Source: DASZHJ01 sp035581425
GTDB taxonomy: Bacteria > Pseudomonadota > Alphaproteobacteria > ATCC43930 > CGMCC-115725
Direction: 5' to 3'
Length of the DNA: 19,886 nt
Assembly: GCA_035581425.1 (NCBI GenBank)
Contig: DATJVP010000179.1
Coordinates: forward strand, 1-19,886
Shown: in pieces, positions 6,642-17,919 of the stretch
How positions within the stretch are numbered: position 1 is the stretch's first letter
Layout of the letters: each line of letters starts with the position of its first letter
Notes under the pieces: model-generated
Told to the model about the DNA's origin: nothing
Seen by the model: only the letters and a program-made list of their open reading frames with translations
The model's database searches: none
Made by a program: the position numbers and the translations under genes

Positions 6642-7586
6642 GTGAGCTTGGACAGCGTGTTAGCGGGATTGCGCGCGGCGGCGGAGCCCACCCGTCTACG
6701 GCTGCTTTTGCTGTGCGAGCAGGGTGAGCTTTCCGTGAGCGAGCTCGTGGCGATCTTGGGCCAGAGCCAGCCCAGGGTATCGCGCCATTTGAAGCTGCTC
6801 TGCGATGCGGGCCTGCTCGATCGCTTTCGCGACGGTGCCTTCGTTTTTCATCGCCCGGCGCGGCGCGGCGCGGGGGCGGAGCTTGCGCGGCTGCTGCTGG
6901 GAACGATCCCCGAAGACGATGCCGTGGCGGTGCTCGACCGCGAGCGTCTCGAAGGGCTGAAGCGGGCGCGGGCGGAGCGCGCGAGCGCTTACTTCCGCGC
7001 GAATGCGGAACGCTGGAGCCGCATCCGCTCGCTCTATGTCGCGGAGCGCGAGGTAGAGACCGCACTCGCGAAGCTGCTGCCGGCCGAAGGCATCGCCGAT
7101 TTCCTCGATGTCGGCACCGGGACCGGGCGCATGCTCGAGCTCTTCGGGCCGAGTGTTGAGCATGCCGTCGGCGTCGACCTTTCGCGGGAGATGCTTGCAG
7201 TGGCGCGCGCCAATCTCGAGCGCGCGGGGCTCGGCAACTGCTCGCTCCGCCAGGGCGACATGTACCAGCTGCCGCTCGCGAGCGAGAGCTTCGACGCTGC
7301 CGTCTTCCACCAGGTGCTGCACTACGCCGAGGACCCCGCGCGCGCGATCCGCGAGGCCGGCCGCGTGCTGCGTCCGGGCGGGCGCGCCGTCATCGTGGAT
7401 TTCGCGCCGCACGAGGTCGAATCTCTGCGCAGCGAGCACGCTCATCGCCGCCTCGGCTTCGCCGATCGCGAGGTCACGGATTGGCTCGCGGAAGCGGGCT
7501 TCGATCCCGGCACCATCGCGCATCTCCCGGGCGAGCCTCTGACGGTGACGCTCTGGTCCGCGCGCCGCGAGCAAGCGACGCCATGA
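6642..7586 (+). CDS. sahR: ArsR-family HTH fused to SAM-methyltransferase domain, SahR-like regulator of the SAM cycle
   Basis: 314 residues from GTG 6642 (MSLDSVLAGLRAAAEPTR, preceded by AGG at 6-nt spacing); a TTG at 6615 in the same frame would add nine residues but crowds the operator. The N-terminal winged helix (about 1-90) has LRAAAEPTRLRLLLLCEQGE and a recognition region QSQPRVSRHLKLL; no ArsR metal-binding cysteine motif is evident. The C-terminal part is a class I methyltransferase fold with motif I DVGTGTGRMLELFG from residue 156, then VGVDLSREML and a post-motif VLRPGGRAVIVDF. This is the layout described for SahR, a repressor of metF, metH/metE, ahcY and metK released by S-adenosylhomocysteine. 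The stop overlaps the metF start (ATGA), so regulator and enzymes are coupled. A true methyltransferase activity cannot be excluded. Confidence 0.85.
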   Translation: MSLDSVLAGLRAAAEPTRLRLLLLCEQGELSVSELVAILGQSQPRVSRHLKLLCDAGLLDRFRDGAFVFHRPARRGAGAELARLLLGTIPEDDAVAVLDRERLEGLKRARAERASAYFRANAERWSRIRSLYVAEREVETALAKLLPAEGIADFLDVGTGTGRMLELFGPSVEHAVGVDLSREMLAVARANLERAGLGNCSLRQGDMYQLPLASESFDAAVFHQVLHYAEDPARAIREAGRVLRPGGRAVIVDFAPHEVESLRSEHAHRRLGFADREVTDWLAEAGFDPGTIAHLPGEPLTVTLWSARREQATP

Positions 7587-8485
7587 GCCTCGCCTGGTCG
7601 ATCCCCAAACGGGCGCCGCTCGTCTCCTTCGAGTTCTTTCCCCCGAAGACGCCGGAGATGGAGGCGAAGCTGTGGCTCGCGGTCAAGCGCTTGGAGCCGT
7701 TAGGCCCGCGCTTCGTTTCCGTGACGTACGGGGCCGGCGGCTCGACCCGCGAGCGCACCCACGCGACCGTCGCGCGCATTCGCCGGGAGACGCCGCTCGA
7801 GCCCGCGGCGCATTTGACCTGCATCGGCGCGAGCCGCTCCGAGATCGACGCCGTTGCCGCGCATTACTGGGAGGCTGGCATTCGCCACGTCGTGGCGCTT
7901 CGCGGCGATCCCCCCGGTGGAGCGGGATCCTATGTCCCGCACGCTGCCGGCTACGCCTATGCGGCTGATCTCGTGCGCGGGTTGAAGCGCGTCGCCGACT
8001 TCGAGGTGACGGTCGCGGCATATCCCGAGACCCATCCCGAGGCCGCGAACGCCGAGGCCGATCTCGACAATCTCAAGCGCAAGATCGACGCCGGCGCGAG
8101 CCGGGCGATCACGCAGTTTTTCTTCGACGTCGCGGTCTACCTCCGCTTCGTCGAGCGCGCGCGCGCCGCGGGGATCACGGTTCCGATCGTGCCGGGCATT
8201 CTCCCCGTGACGAACGTCGCGCAGATGCGGAAGTTCGCGGCGCAATGCGGGGCCGCCGTGCCGCACTCGATGGATCCGCTCTTCGAGGGGCTCGACGACG
8301 ATCCCGAGACGCGTCGCTTGGTTGCTGCCTCGATAGCGATCGAGCATTGCCGACTGCTGCAGGCGGAGGGTGTCGAGGAGTTCCACTTCTACACGCTCAA
8401 TCGCGCCGACCTCACCGTCGCGATTTGCCACATGCTCGGCTTGCGCGCACCCATTCCCGCGGCGCTGCGGCAGGGCGCGGAATAG
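7583..8485 (+). CDS. metF: methylenetetrahydrofolate reductase
   Basis: 300 residues, the normal bacterial MetF size. This FAD enzyme reduces 5,10-methylene-THF to 5-methyl-THF, the methyl donor for MetH. Family marks are VSFEFFPPKTPEME near the N terminus (catalytic Glu region), FVSVTYGAGGSTRERT, VALRGDPPGG, the KRKIDAGASRAITQFFFD strand, and GILPVTNVAQM. The ATG at 7583 overlaps the upstream stop as ATGA, and the family N terminus begins right there; the longer in-frame start at 7481 would lie inside the regulator gene. metH starts 6 nt after its stop. The order regulator-metF-metH places supply and use of the methyl group in one transcript. Confidence 0.96.
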   Translation: MSLAWSIPKRAPLVSFEFFPPKTPEMEAKLWLAVKRLEPLGPRFVSVTYGAGGSTRERTHATVARIRRETPLEPAAHLTCIGASRSEIDAVAAHYWEAGIRHVVALRGDPPGGAGSYVPHAAGYAYAADLVRGLKRVADFEVTVAAYPETHPEAANAEADLDNLKRKIDAGASRAITQFFFDVAVYLRFVERARAAGITVPIVPGILPVTNVAQMRKFAAQCGAAVPHSMDPLFEGLDDDPETRRLVAASIAIEHCRLLQAEGVEEFHFYTLNRADLTVAICHMLGLRAPIPAALRQGAE

Positions 8486-8491
8486 CCGACC

Positions 8492-11992
<3,501 letters not shown>

Positions 11993-12002
11993 GTTCGGCA
12001 CC

Positions 12003-12031
12003 CCTCCCCCGCAAGGGAGGAGTGGGGTTTT
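12003..12031. terminator. hairpin between convergent metH and core-MetE genes
   Basis: CCTCCC (12003-12008) pairs with GGGAGG (12015-12020) around CCGCAA, followed on the plus strand by GGGGTTTT. It lies 11 nt after the metH stop and just before the stop of the opposing gene. Short T-run, so it is a plausible but modest intrinsic terminator, possibly working in both directions. A related C-rich palindrome occurs at 15928-15948. Confidence 0.5.
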
Positions 12032-13061
12032 AGCCGAGATCGCTCCGTACCAATGCGGCGCCTGCGGCGAGCGCCTTGAGCTTGCCGAAGGCCGTGGTGC
12101 GCGGGAGGTATTTCATGCCGCAGTCCGGCGCGGGCACAATGCGCTCGGGAGGTGCGAAGGCGAGGGCGGCGCGGATGCGCGCGGCGACGGTCTCCGCGGT
12201 TTCGACCGCGGGGTCGTTGAGATCGAGGACGCCCAGCATCACCGTTTTCGGTGCCAGGTCGCGGAGCACGCCGAGATCGAGCTTGGGCTGCGCCGCCTCG
12301 ATCGAGATCTGCTCGGCCTTGCAATCCGCAAGCTCCGTCAGGAACGAGTACCCGCCGGGCTTGCCCTTGACGATGTAGGCGTAGCCGAAGCAGAGATGCA
12401 CGACGGTAGGTCCGGAGATGCCCTCGAGCGCGCGGTCGATCGCCCTCACCGCGTATTGACGCGCTTTCTCCGGCATCGCTTGCATATAAGGCTCGTCGAG
12501 CTGGATCACGTCGGCGCCCGCGCGCTTCAAGTCCTTCGCTTCGGCATTCACCGCCTCGGCATAGGCCATCGCGAGAGCGGCCTCGTCCTTGTAGTGCTCG
12601 TCGAGTGCTTGCTGCGAGAGGGTGAAGGGGCCAGGAAGCGTGATCTTGATGAGCCGGTCGGTGTTGGCGCGAAGGAACTCCACGTCGCGCTTCTCGACCG
12701 CGTGGCGGCGGCGGATCGGTCCCACCACGCGCGGCACCGGCTGCAGCTTTCCCGTGCGCGTCCGAACCATGCCGGGATTGTCGATGTCGACGCCGTCGAG
12801 CGCGGTCGCGAAACGGTTCGAGTAGCTCTCGCGGCGCATCTCGCCGTCGCTGAGAATGTCGATCCCCGCGCGCTCCATGTCGCGGATCGCGAGCACCGTC
12901 GCGTCGTCCTGCGCTCCCTCAAGATACTCGCGCGGCACGCGCCAGACTTTCTCGAGCCGCACCCTCGGCGGCACTTGGCTCTGCAGGGTATCGCGGTCGA
13001 TGAGCCAGTCCGGCTGGGGGTAACTCCCCACGACGGTCGTGGGGATCGGTATGCGCGCCAT
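12030..13061 (-). CDS. stand-alone catalytic domain of cobalamin-independent methionine synthase (core-MetE-like)
   Basis: 343 residues, equal to the C-terminal catalytic barrel of MetE (full MetE is about 750) with no N-terminal half. The ATG at 13061 has GGAGG 7 nt upstream and opens the family sequence MARIPIPTTVVGSYPQPDWL. Zinc ligands are all present: H222 and C224 (VVHLCFGYA), E255 (ISIEAAQ), C314 (PAPDCGMKYL); the homocysteine-binding region shows ILSDGEMRRESY and IQLDEPYM (D189, E190). These features support a homocysteine or other thiol methyltransferase. The N-terminal half of MetE helps bind the folate, so the methyl donor of a core protein is open; some stand-alone core-MetE proteins make methionine with other donors or partners. 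It faces metH and is divergent from an ABC importer operon across 128 bp. Confidence 0.88.
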   Translation of the reverse strand: MARIPIPTTVVGSYPQPDWLIDRDTLQSQVPPRVRLEKVWRVPREYLEGAQDDATVLAIRDMERAGIDILSDGEMRRESYSNRFATALDGVDIDNPGMVRTRTGKLQPVPRVVGPIRRRHAVEKRDVEFLRANTDRLIKITLPGPFTLSQQALDEHYKDEAALAMAYAEAVNAEAKDLKRAGADVIQLDEPYMQAMPEKARQYAVRAIDRALEGISGPTVVHLCFGYAYIVKGKPGGYSFLTELADCKAEQISIEAAQPKLDLGVLRDLAPKTVMLGVLDLNDPAVETAETVAARIRAALAFAPPERIVPAPDCGMKYLPRTTAFGKLKALAAGAALVRSDLG

Positions 13062-13189
13062 TCTCGTGCCTCCAATTCGCATTGCGCCGCATTCTAGCGC
13101 CGGATGCTGGCGCAGGGGGGCGGAATGTGGCTAGTCTTGCTCCCAGTGGCGCTCGCTGGCGCCCAACGGAAAAATCGGGAGGAGATACC
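13062..13189. promoter_or_regulatory. shared divergent promoter region, core-MetE gene / ABC importer operon
   Basis: 128 bp between divergent starts. It contains two dyads built from the same half-site: GCGCC-N7-GGCGC (13097-13113) and GGCGC-N6-GCGCC (13148-13163). A GGGAGGAG ribosome site precedes the binding-protein ATG, and GGAGG precedes the other gene. No copy of the 6591-6610 palindrome and no recognisable SAM or cobalamin riboswitch core was found. Confidence 0.4.
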
Positions 13190-14239
13190 ATGAAGCATCG
13201 TAGCGGTAGAGGCGCTTGGCGTTGGGCCTTTGTGGCGGGGGCGCTATTGGTGCTCGGCCTGGGACAGGCCGCACGCGCGGAAGATCTGCTCAAGGTGCGG
13301 ATCGCGGTCGGCGGCGGAGCCTGCCTCTGCTATCTTCCGACCATGCTCGCGGAGCAGCTCGGCAATTACAAGAAGGCCGGGCTCCAAGTCGACCTCGCGG
13401 ATTTCAAGGGCGGCTCGCAAGCCGAGGCGGCGGTGCTCGGCGGCAGCTCCGACGTGGTCTCCGGCTTCTTCGACCACACGGTCGCGTTGCAGCCCAAGGG
13501 CAAGTTCCTGCAGTCGATCGTGGTCTTCGACCGCTTTCCGGGCCTGGTGTTGATGGTGGCTCCCGCCAACGTCGACAAGATCAAGACGCCGGCCGATCTC
13601 GTGGGCAAGAAGGTCGGCGTGACCGCGCCCGGCTCTTCGACGGACTTCTTCGTGAAGTACCTCCTGCGCAAGATTGGCCAGGATCCCAGCAAGGTATCCA
13701 TCGTCGGTATCGGCACGGGCGCGACCTCCGTCGCCGCGATGGAGCAGAATCAAGTCGACGCCGGCGTCCTGGTCGAGCCCGCGGTGACGCAGCTCCTTGC
13801 GCGGCGTCCCGAGGTGAAAATCCTTAGCGACACCCGCAGCGAGAAGGATACGCTCGCGGTCCTGGGCGGCGCTTATCCCGCGGGCGCGCTCTACACGACG
13901 ACGGAATGGGTCGAGAAGCATCCAAAGGAGTCTCAGGCGCTCGCCGAGGCGATCATCATGACGCTACAGTGGATCAAGTCGCACTCGGCCGAGGAGATCA
14001 TGGCGAAGATGCCGGACAACCTCGTCGGACCCGATAAGGCCCTCTATCTCGCAGCGCTCAAGGGCACGCTGCCGCAATTCTCGACCGACGGGATGATGGA
14101 CCCCAAGGGTGCCGAGGCCGTGCTAAACGTCTTTGCTTCCTCCGATCCCGAGATCGCGAAAGCCAAGGTCGACGTGAGCAAGACCTACACCAATAAATTC
14201 GCGGAGGCCGCGGGCAAGAAGCTCGGCCTCACGAACTGA
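13190..14239 (+). CDS. ABC transporter substrate-binding protein, SsuA/TauA/NMT1 type
   Basis: 349 residues from the ATG that follows GGGAGGAG; the longer in-frame start at 13082 lies in the promoter region and has no signal sequence. The N terminus is a Sec signal peptide (MKHRSGRGAWRWAFVAGALL, cleavage likely after ARA at about 30). The mature protein shows the family pattern: RIAVGGGACLCYLPTMLAEQ, NYKKAGLQVDLADFKGGSQA, SSDVVSGFFDH, KTPADLVGKKVGVTAPGSST, VDAGVLVEPAVTQLLARRP. Such proteins capture sulfonates, nitrate analogues, pyrimidines, aromatic acids and other small organics, so the ligand cannot be assigned. The mature protein has a Cys pair (ACLC) near its beginning. It is the first gene of a binding protein-ATPase-permease operon; placement beside a core-MetE gene hints at a sulfur or methyl compound, but only by position. 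Confidence 0.88.
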   Translation: MKHRSGRGAWRWAFVAGALLVLGLGQAARAEDLLKVRIAVGGGACLCYLPTMLAEQLGNYKKAGLQVDLADFKGGSQAEAAVLGGSSDVVSGFFDHTVALQPKGKFLQSIVVFDRFPGLVLMVAPANVDKIKTPADLVGKKVGVTAPGSSTDFFVKYLLRKIGQDPSKVSIVGIGTGATSVAAMEQNQVDAGVLVEPAVTQLLARRPEVKILSDTRSEKDTLAVLGGAYPAGALYTTTEWVEKHPKESQALAEAIIMTLQWIKSHSAEEIMAKMPDNLVGPDKALYLAALKGTLPQFSTDGMMDPKGAEAVLNVFASSDPEIAKAKVDVSKTYTNKFAEAAGKKLGLTN

Positions 14240-14246
14240 GCGCCGC

Positions 14247-15068
14247 ATGCCGGCGGGGCCGGCGATGGACGGGACGCCCGCGATCGCATTCGAGGACGTG
14301 AGCATCCGCTTCCGCGCGCCCAAGGGCGGCGTGCACACGGTGCTACGAAATATCTCGCTCTCGATCGCGGGCGGAACCTTCGTTGCGATCGTAGGCCCTT
14401 CCGGTTGCGGGAAATCGACGCTGCTTAACGTTGCGGCGGGACTGCTCGAGCCGCCGGACGGAAGGACGCTGATCTTCGGCGAGCCGCTCCAGGGCATAAA
14501 CCGCCACGCGGCCTATCTCTTCCAGCAGGACGCGCTGCTGCCGTGGCGGACGGTGCTCGAGAACGTCATGCTCGGCCTCGTGTTCCGCAAGGTCGCGCGC
14601 GATCAGGCGGAGCCGCTGGCGCTCCGCTTCATCGAGCGGGTCGGCCTCAAGGGCTTCGAGGACCGCTTTCCGCACCAGCTCTCGGGCGGAATGCGCAAGC
14701 GGGTGGCGCTCGCGCAGAGCTGGATCGTGGGGCCGCGCATCCTGCTGATGGACGAGCCCTTCGGCGCGCTCGACGTTCAGACGCGGCAGATCATGGAGAA
14801 TGAGCTCCTCGATCTCTGGCAGGAGAGCCGACAGACCGTGCTCTTCGTCACCCACGATCTCGAGGAGGCAATCGCGCTCGCGGACCGCGTCGTCGTGATC
14901 TCTGCGGGCCCCGCGGCGCGGATAAAAGGCGACTACGAGGTGGTGCTCGCGCGCCCGCGCGACGTCGCGGAGATCCGGCTCAATCCCGACTTCACGCAGC
15001 TCTATAAGCGCATCTGGTCCGACCTCCGCGACGAGGTCCGTCACTCCTACGAGGCCGGCAACCGATGA
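14247..15068 (+). CDS. ABC transporter ATP-binding protein, SsuB/TauB type
   Basis: 273 residues. Walker A GPSGCGKST at 50-58, Q-loop FQQDALLPWRTVLENV, signature LSGGMRKRVALAQ, Walker B RILLMDEPFGALD, and switch His in LFVTHDLEEAIALADRV, all typical of the nitrate/sulfonate/taurine importer group. The ATG at 14247 lies 7 nt after the binding-protein stop; an internal ATG at 14265 is an alternative, since family similarity begins about residue 13 (IAFEDVSIRF). Its stop overlaps the permease start as ATGA, so the two are translationally coupled. It supplies ATP hydrolysis for the permease at 15065. Confidence 0.93.
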   Translation: MPAGPAMDGTPAIAFEDVSIRFRAPKGGVHTVLRNISLSIAGGTFVAIVGPSGCGKSTLLNVAAGLLEPPDGRTLIFGEPLQGINRHAAYLFQQDALLPWRTVLENVMLGLVFRKVARDQAEPLALRFIERVGLKGFEDRFPHQLSGGMRKRVALAQSWIVGPRILLMDEPFGALDVQTRQIMENELLDLWQESRQTVLFVTHDLEEAIALADRVVVISAGPAARIKGDYEVVLARPRDVAEIRLNPDFTQLYKRIWSDLRDEVRHSYEAGNR

Positions 15069-15883
15069 GCGCGGAGCCGCGAGAGCAGGGAGAGGAGCGC
15101 GTCGCCCGTACCGGCGGCAAACCGCTCGACCCCCGCCTGGTGCTTTGGCTGCAAATCGGATTCTTTGTGCTGCTGATGGGCGCCTGGGAGATTTGCTCGA
15201 GGGTCGGATGGCTCGATCCCTTCTACTTCAGCCGGCCATCCGACATCTTTCTGAAGACGGCGGCCTGGATTTACACCGGCTTCATCCTGCCGCATCTTGC
15301 GGTGACGCTGCTGGAGGCGTTGCTCGCATTCATCATCGGGACGGCGCTCGGCGTCGGCGCTGGCTTGGCGCTCGCGCGAGTAGAGATCCTCGCGCGCGTC
15401 TTCGACCCCTATATCCGCATCCTCAATGCGCTCCCGCGCGTCATCCTTGGCCCGATTTTCATCCTCTGGTTCGGCCTCGGAATCGCGTCCAAGGTCGCGC
15501 TCGCGGTGACGCTCGTCTTCTTCATCGTGTTCTTCAATACCTTCCAGGGCATCCGGGAGGTCGATCCCGTCGTGCGCAACAACGCGCGCATGCTGCAGGC
15601 GAGCGAGCACCAGCTCCTGCGCTACGTTTATCTCCCCTCCGCGATGGCCTGGATCTTCTCGAGCCTCCACACCAGCATTGGATTCGCGCTGGTCGGGGCG
15701 GTGGTCGGTGAATATCTCGGAGCCGCCGAGGGCATCGGCTACGTGGTGGCGCAAGCGCAAGGCGTTTTCGACACCACCGCCGTCTTCGCCGGCCTAATCC
15801 TCACCTCCGCCCTCGTCCTCGTGATCGACTTGGGCATCAACCGCCTCGAGCGCTACTTGCTGCGCTGGCGGCCGGGAGCGTAA
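15065..15883 (+). CDS. ABC transporter permease, SsuC/TauC type
   Basis: 272 residues with about six hydrophobic helices: LWLQIGFFVLLMGAWEI, FILPHLAVTLLEALLAFIIG (with the following glycine-rich turn), VILGPIFILWFGLG, VALAVTLVFFIVFFNTF, SIGFALVGAVVGEYLG and VFAGLILTSALVLVIDLGI. The cytoplasmic EAA-type loop is recognisable around ARMLQASEHQLLRYVYLPSA, where the ATPase docks. Start overlaps the ATPase stop by 4 nt. It is the last gene of the three-gene importer; transcription then meets the convergent dpp-type operon across a 90-bp gap with several hairpins. Confidence 0.92.
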   Translation: MSAEPREQGEERVARTGGKPLDPRLVLWLQIGFFVLLMGAWEICSRVGWLDPFYFSRPSDIFLKTAAWIYTGFILPHLAVTLLEALLAFIIGTALGVGAGLALARVEILARVFDPYIRILNALPRVILGPIFILWFGLGIASKVALAVTLVFFIVFFNTFQGIREVDPVVRNNARMLQASEHQLLRYVYLPSAMAWIFSSLHTSIGFALVGAVVGEYLGAAEGIGYVVAQAQGVFDTTAVFAGLILTSALVLVIDLGINRLERYLLRWRPGA

Positions 15884-15888
15884 GGATC

Positions 15889-15907
15889 GCTCCTCCGAAT
15901 CTGGAGC
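15889..15907 (+). terminator. weak hairpin just after the permease gene
   Basis: GCTCC (15889-15893) pairs with GGAGC (15903-15907) five nucleotides after the permease stop. There is no T-run behind it, so intrinsic termination is doubtful. Confidence 0.3.
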
Positions 15908-15927
15908 CGCCGAATTCATAGTCTGCC

Positions 15928-15948
15928 CCTCCCCCTCGAGGAAGGAGG
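15928..15948. terminator. C-rich palindrome in the convergent gap
   Basis: CCTCC (15928-15932) pairs with GGAGG (15944-15948), enclosing the self-complementary CCTCGAGG (15934-15941). It shares the CCCCTCCCCC core with the hairpin at 12001-12020, and both lie between convergent genes, so it may be a copy of a dispersed intergenic palindrome that ends transcripts. Confidence 0.4.
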
Positions 15949-15953
15949 TCTGC

Positions 15954-15973
15954 ACGAGCGCGTTTACGCTCGT
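15954..15973 (-). terminator. 7-bp stem-loop directly after the dppF-type stop
   Basis: ACGAGCG (15954-15960) pairs perfectly with CGCTCGT (15967-15973) around a 6-nt loop, directly abutting the minus-strand stop codon at 15974. It could end or protect the dpp-type mRNA, but no T-run follows on the minus strand. Confidence 0.45.
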
Positions 15974-16936
15974 CTACGCGAAGTCCTCCGCAAAATGGCA
16001 CGCGACGGCACGGCCGGAGACGGGGCGGAGCGTGGGGCGCTCGGAGCTGCAGCGCTCCTTCGCGAAGGGGCAACGGGTGTGGAAGGCGCAGCCTGCGGGC
16101 GGGTTGAGCGGGGAGGGGAGCTCACCCTTCAGCACCATGCGCTCGCGCTTCTTCTCGACGCTGGGCGTGCTCGCGAGGAGGGCGCGCGTGTAGGGATGGA
16201 GCGGACGGTCGAAGATCTTGTTCTTGTCGCCTTGCTCGACCGGGCGGCCCAAATACATGACCATCACCTCGTCGGAGACGAGGCGCACGACGCTGAGGTC
16301 GTGCGAGATGAAGAGGTAGGAGAGCTCGAACTCGACCTGCAGGTCGCGCAAGAGATTCAGCACCTGCGCCTGGATCGAGACATCGAGCGCCGACACTGGC
16401 TCGTCCGCCACCACGAGCTTCGGCCGCAGCATCAGCGCGCGCGCAATCGCAATGCGTTGGCGCTGGCCGCCCGAGAACATGTGGGGGTAGCGATGATAGT
16501 ACTCCGGACGGAGCCCGACCTTCGCCATCATCTCGCGCACCTGGCCGCGGCGCTCGGTTGCCGAGAGCTCCGTGTTGATCACGAGCGGCTCCTCCAGGAT
16601 CGAGCCGACCTTCTTGCGGGGATTGAGCGAGCCGTAGGGATTCTGGAAGACGATCTGCACGGCGCGTCGTAGCGGCTGCCGGTCCTGTGGTGCGCGCTTC
16701 ACGGCATCGCGGCCGATGAGGCGGAGGCTGCCGGACGTCGGCGGCTCGATGAGGGTCACCATGCGCGCGAGCGTCGACTTGCCGCAGCCGGATTCCCCGA
16801 CCACCGCGAGCGTGCGCCCGGGCTCGATTGCGAAGGAGACGCCATCCACCGCCTTCAGCACCGCGGGCTCCGCGAAGACACCGCGGCTGATGCGATAGTG
16901 CCGCGCGAGGTCTCGGGCTTCGGCGACGGCGCTCAT
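15974..16936 (-). CDS. dppF: peptide/nickel ABC importer ATP-binding protein, DppF/OppF type
   Basis: 320 residues. Walker A GESGCGKS at 47-54, Q-loop IVFQNPYGSLNPRKKV, signature FSGGQRQRIAIARAL (F in place of the usual L, common in this subgroup), Walker B KLVVADEPVSALDVSIQAQ, and H-loop YLFISHDLSVVR. The C-terminal extension has the peptide-transporter cysteine motif (CAFHTRCPFAKERC and a final CHF). The ATG at 16936 overlaps the upstream dppD-type stop as ATGA; the longer reading frame upstream lies inside dppD. It pairs with the dppD-type ATPase as the heterodimeric motor. Substrate (di/oligopeptide, nickel chelate or other) is not determined by these subunits. Confidence 0.93.
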   Translation of the reverse strand: MSAVAEARDLARHYRISRGVFAEPAVLKAVDGVSFAIEPGRTLAVVGESGCGKSTLARMVTLIEPPTSGSLRLIGRDAVKRAPQDRQPLRRAVQIVFQNPYGSLNPRKKVGSILEEPLVINTELSATERRGQVREMMAKVGLRPEYYHRYPHMFSGGQRQRIAIARALMLRPKLVVADEPVSALDVSIQAQVLNLLRDLQVEFELSYLFISHDLSVVRLVSDEVMVMYLGRPVEQGDKNKIFDRPLHPYTRALLASTPSVEKKRERMVLKGELPSPLNPPAGCAFHTRCPFAKERCSSERPTLRPVSGRAVACHFAEDFA

Positions 16937-17919
16937 TCCGCCGCCCCCGCGCGCGCCGCTCCGTCGAGCGGATAGTGGCAGCGGACATCGACGCCGCCGA
17001 GTTCTCTGAGCGCCGGCTCCTCCGCCCGGCAGCGCGCGTCGGTGTAGCGGCACCGGGGGTTGAAAAGGCATCCCGTCGGACGGTCGTGGAGGCCGGGGAC
17101 GACCCCGGGAATCGTCGCGAGGCGATTGTGCCCGACGCTGCGCTCCGGCAGTGCCGAGAGCAGCGCCGCCGTATAGGGATGGCGCGGCGCCGCGAAGAGC
17201 CGATCGGCCGTCTGCTCCTCCACGACCTGTCCCGCATACATCACCATCACGCGCTGAGCGGTCTCCGCGACCACGCCCATGTTGTGCGTAATGAGGATGA
17301 GCGCCATCCCGCGCTCGCGCTGCAGCGAGATCAGGAGGTCGAGGATCTGCGCCTGGATCGTTACGTCGAGAGCGGTCGTGGGCTCGTCCGCGATGAGGAG
17401 CCGGGGATTGCAGGCGATCGCCATCGCGATCATCACGCGCTGGTTCATGCCGCCTGAGAGCTGGTGCGGATAGGCGTCGAGCCGGGTCTCGGGCGCGGGG
17501 ATGCCGACCTGCTCCAGGAGCTCGATCGCCCGCTTGCGCCGCGCCGCGCGGCCGAGGCCCTGGTGGAGGCGCAAGGTCTCGCCGAGCTGGAAGCCCACGG
17601 TAAAGCAGGGATTGAGGCTGCTGGTGGGCTCCTGGAACACCATCGCGACGTCGCGGCCCGCGATCCGGCGCCGCTCGCGTGCGGACATCTTCAGGAGGTC
17701 GCGTCCCGCGAAACTCATGCGCTCCGCGCGCACCTCGCCGGGATATGCCACGAGCCCCATCATCGCGAGCATGGTGACGCTCTTGCCGGAGCCGGATTCG
17801 CCAACGATGCCGAGTACCTCGCCCTCCGCGACCGAGAGTGAGACACGGTCGACGGCCTTGAGCCTTCCCGAGGTGGTCGGGAAGTCGACCGAGAGGTTCT
17901 CGATCTCGAGGAGGGCCAT
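16933..17919 (-). CDS. dppD: peptide/nickel ABC importer ATP-binding protein, DppD/OppD type
   Basis: 328 residues. Begins MALLEIENLSVDFPTTSG; Walker A GESGSGKS at 40-47, Q-loop MVFQEPTSSLNPCFTVG, signature LSGGMNQRVMIAMAIA, Walker B RLLIADEPTTALDVTIQAQ, H-loop LILITHNMGVVAETA. The C-terminal peptide-transporter domain carries the clustered cysteines GCLFNPRCRYTDARC and a later CHY; related ATPases bind an iron-sulfur cluster at such a site. The ATG shares one nucleotide with the dppC-type stop (TGATG), showing tight coupling. Longer in-frame starts lie inside dppC and are rejected. Confidence 0.93.
   Translation of the reverse strand: MALLEIENLSVDFPTTSGRLKAVDRVSLSVAEGEVLGIVGESGSGKSVTMLAMMGLVAYPGEVRAERMSFAGRDLLKMSARERRRIAGRDVAMVFQEPTSSLNPCFTVGFQLGETLRLHQGLGRAARRKRAIELLEQVGIPAPETRLDAYPHQLSGGMNQRVMIAMAIACNPRLLIADEPTTALDVTIQAQILDLLISLQRERGMALILITHNMGVVAETAQRVMVMYAGQVVEEQTADRLFAAPRHPYTAALLSALPERSVGHNRLATIPGVVPGLHDRPTGCLFNPRCRYTDARCRAEEPALRELGGVDVRCHYPLDGAARAGAAE

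Noticed and set aside
13062..13189. A SAM or cobalamin riboswitch upstream of the core-MetE gene.
   Set aside because: The gap is short, the leader has no recognisable conserved core of either riboswitch, and the ribosome site lies very close to simple GC dyads instead.
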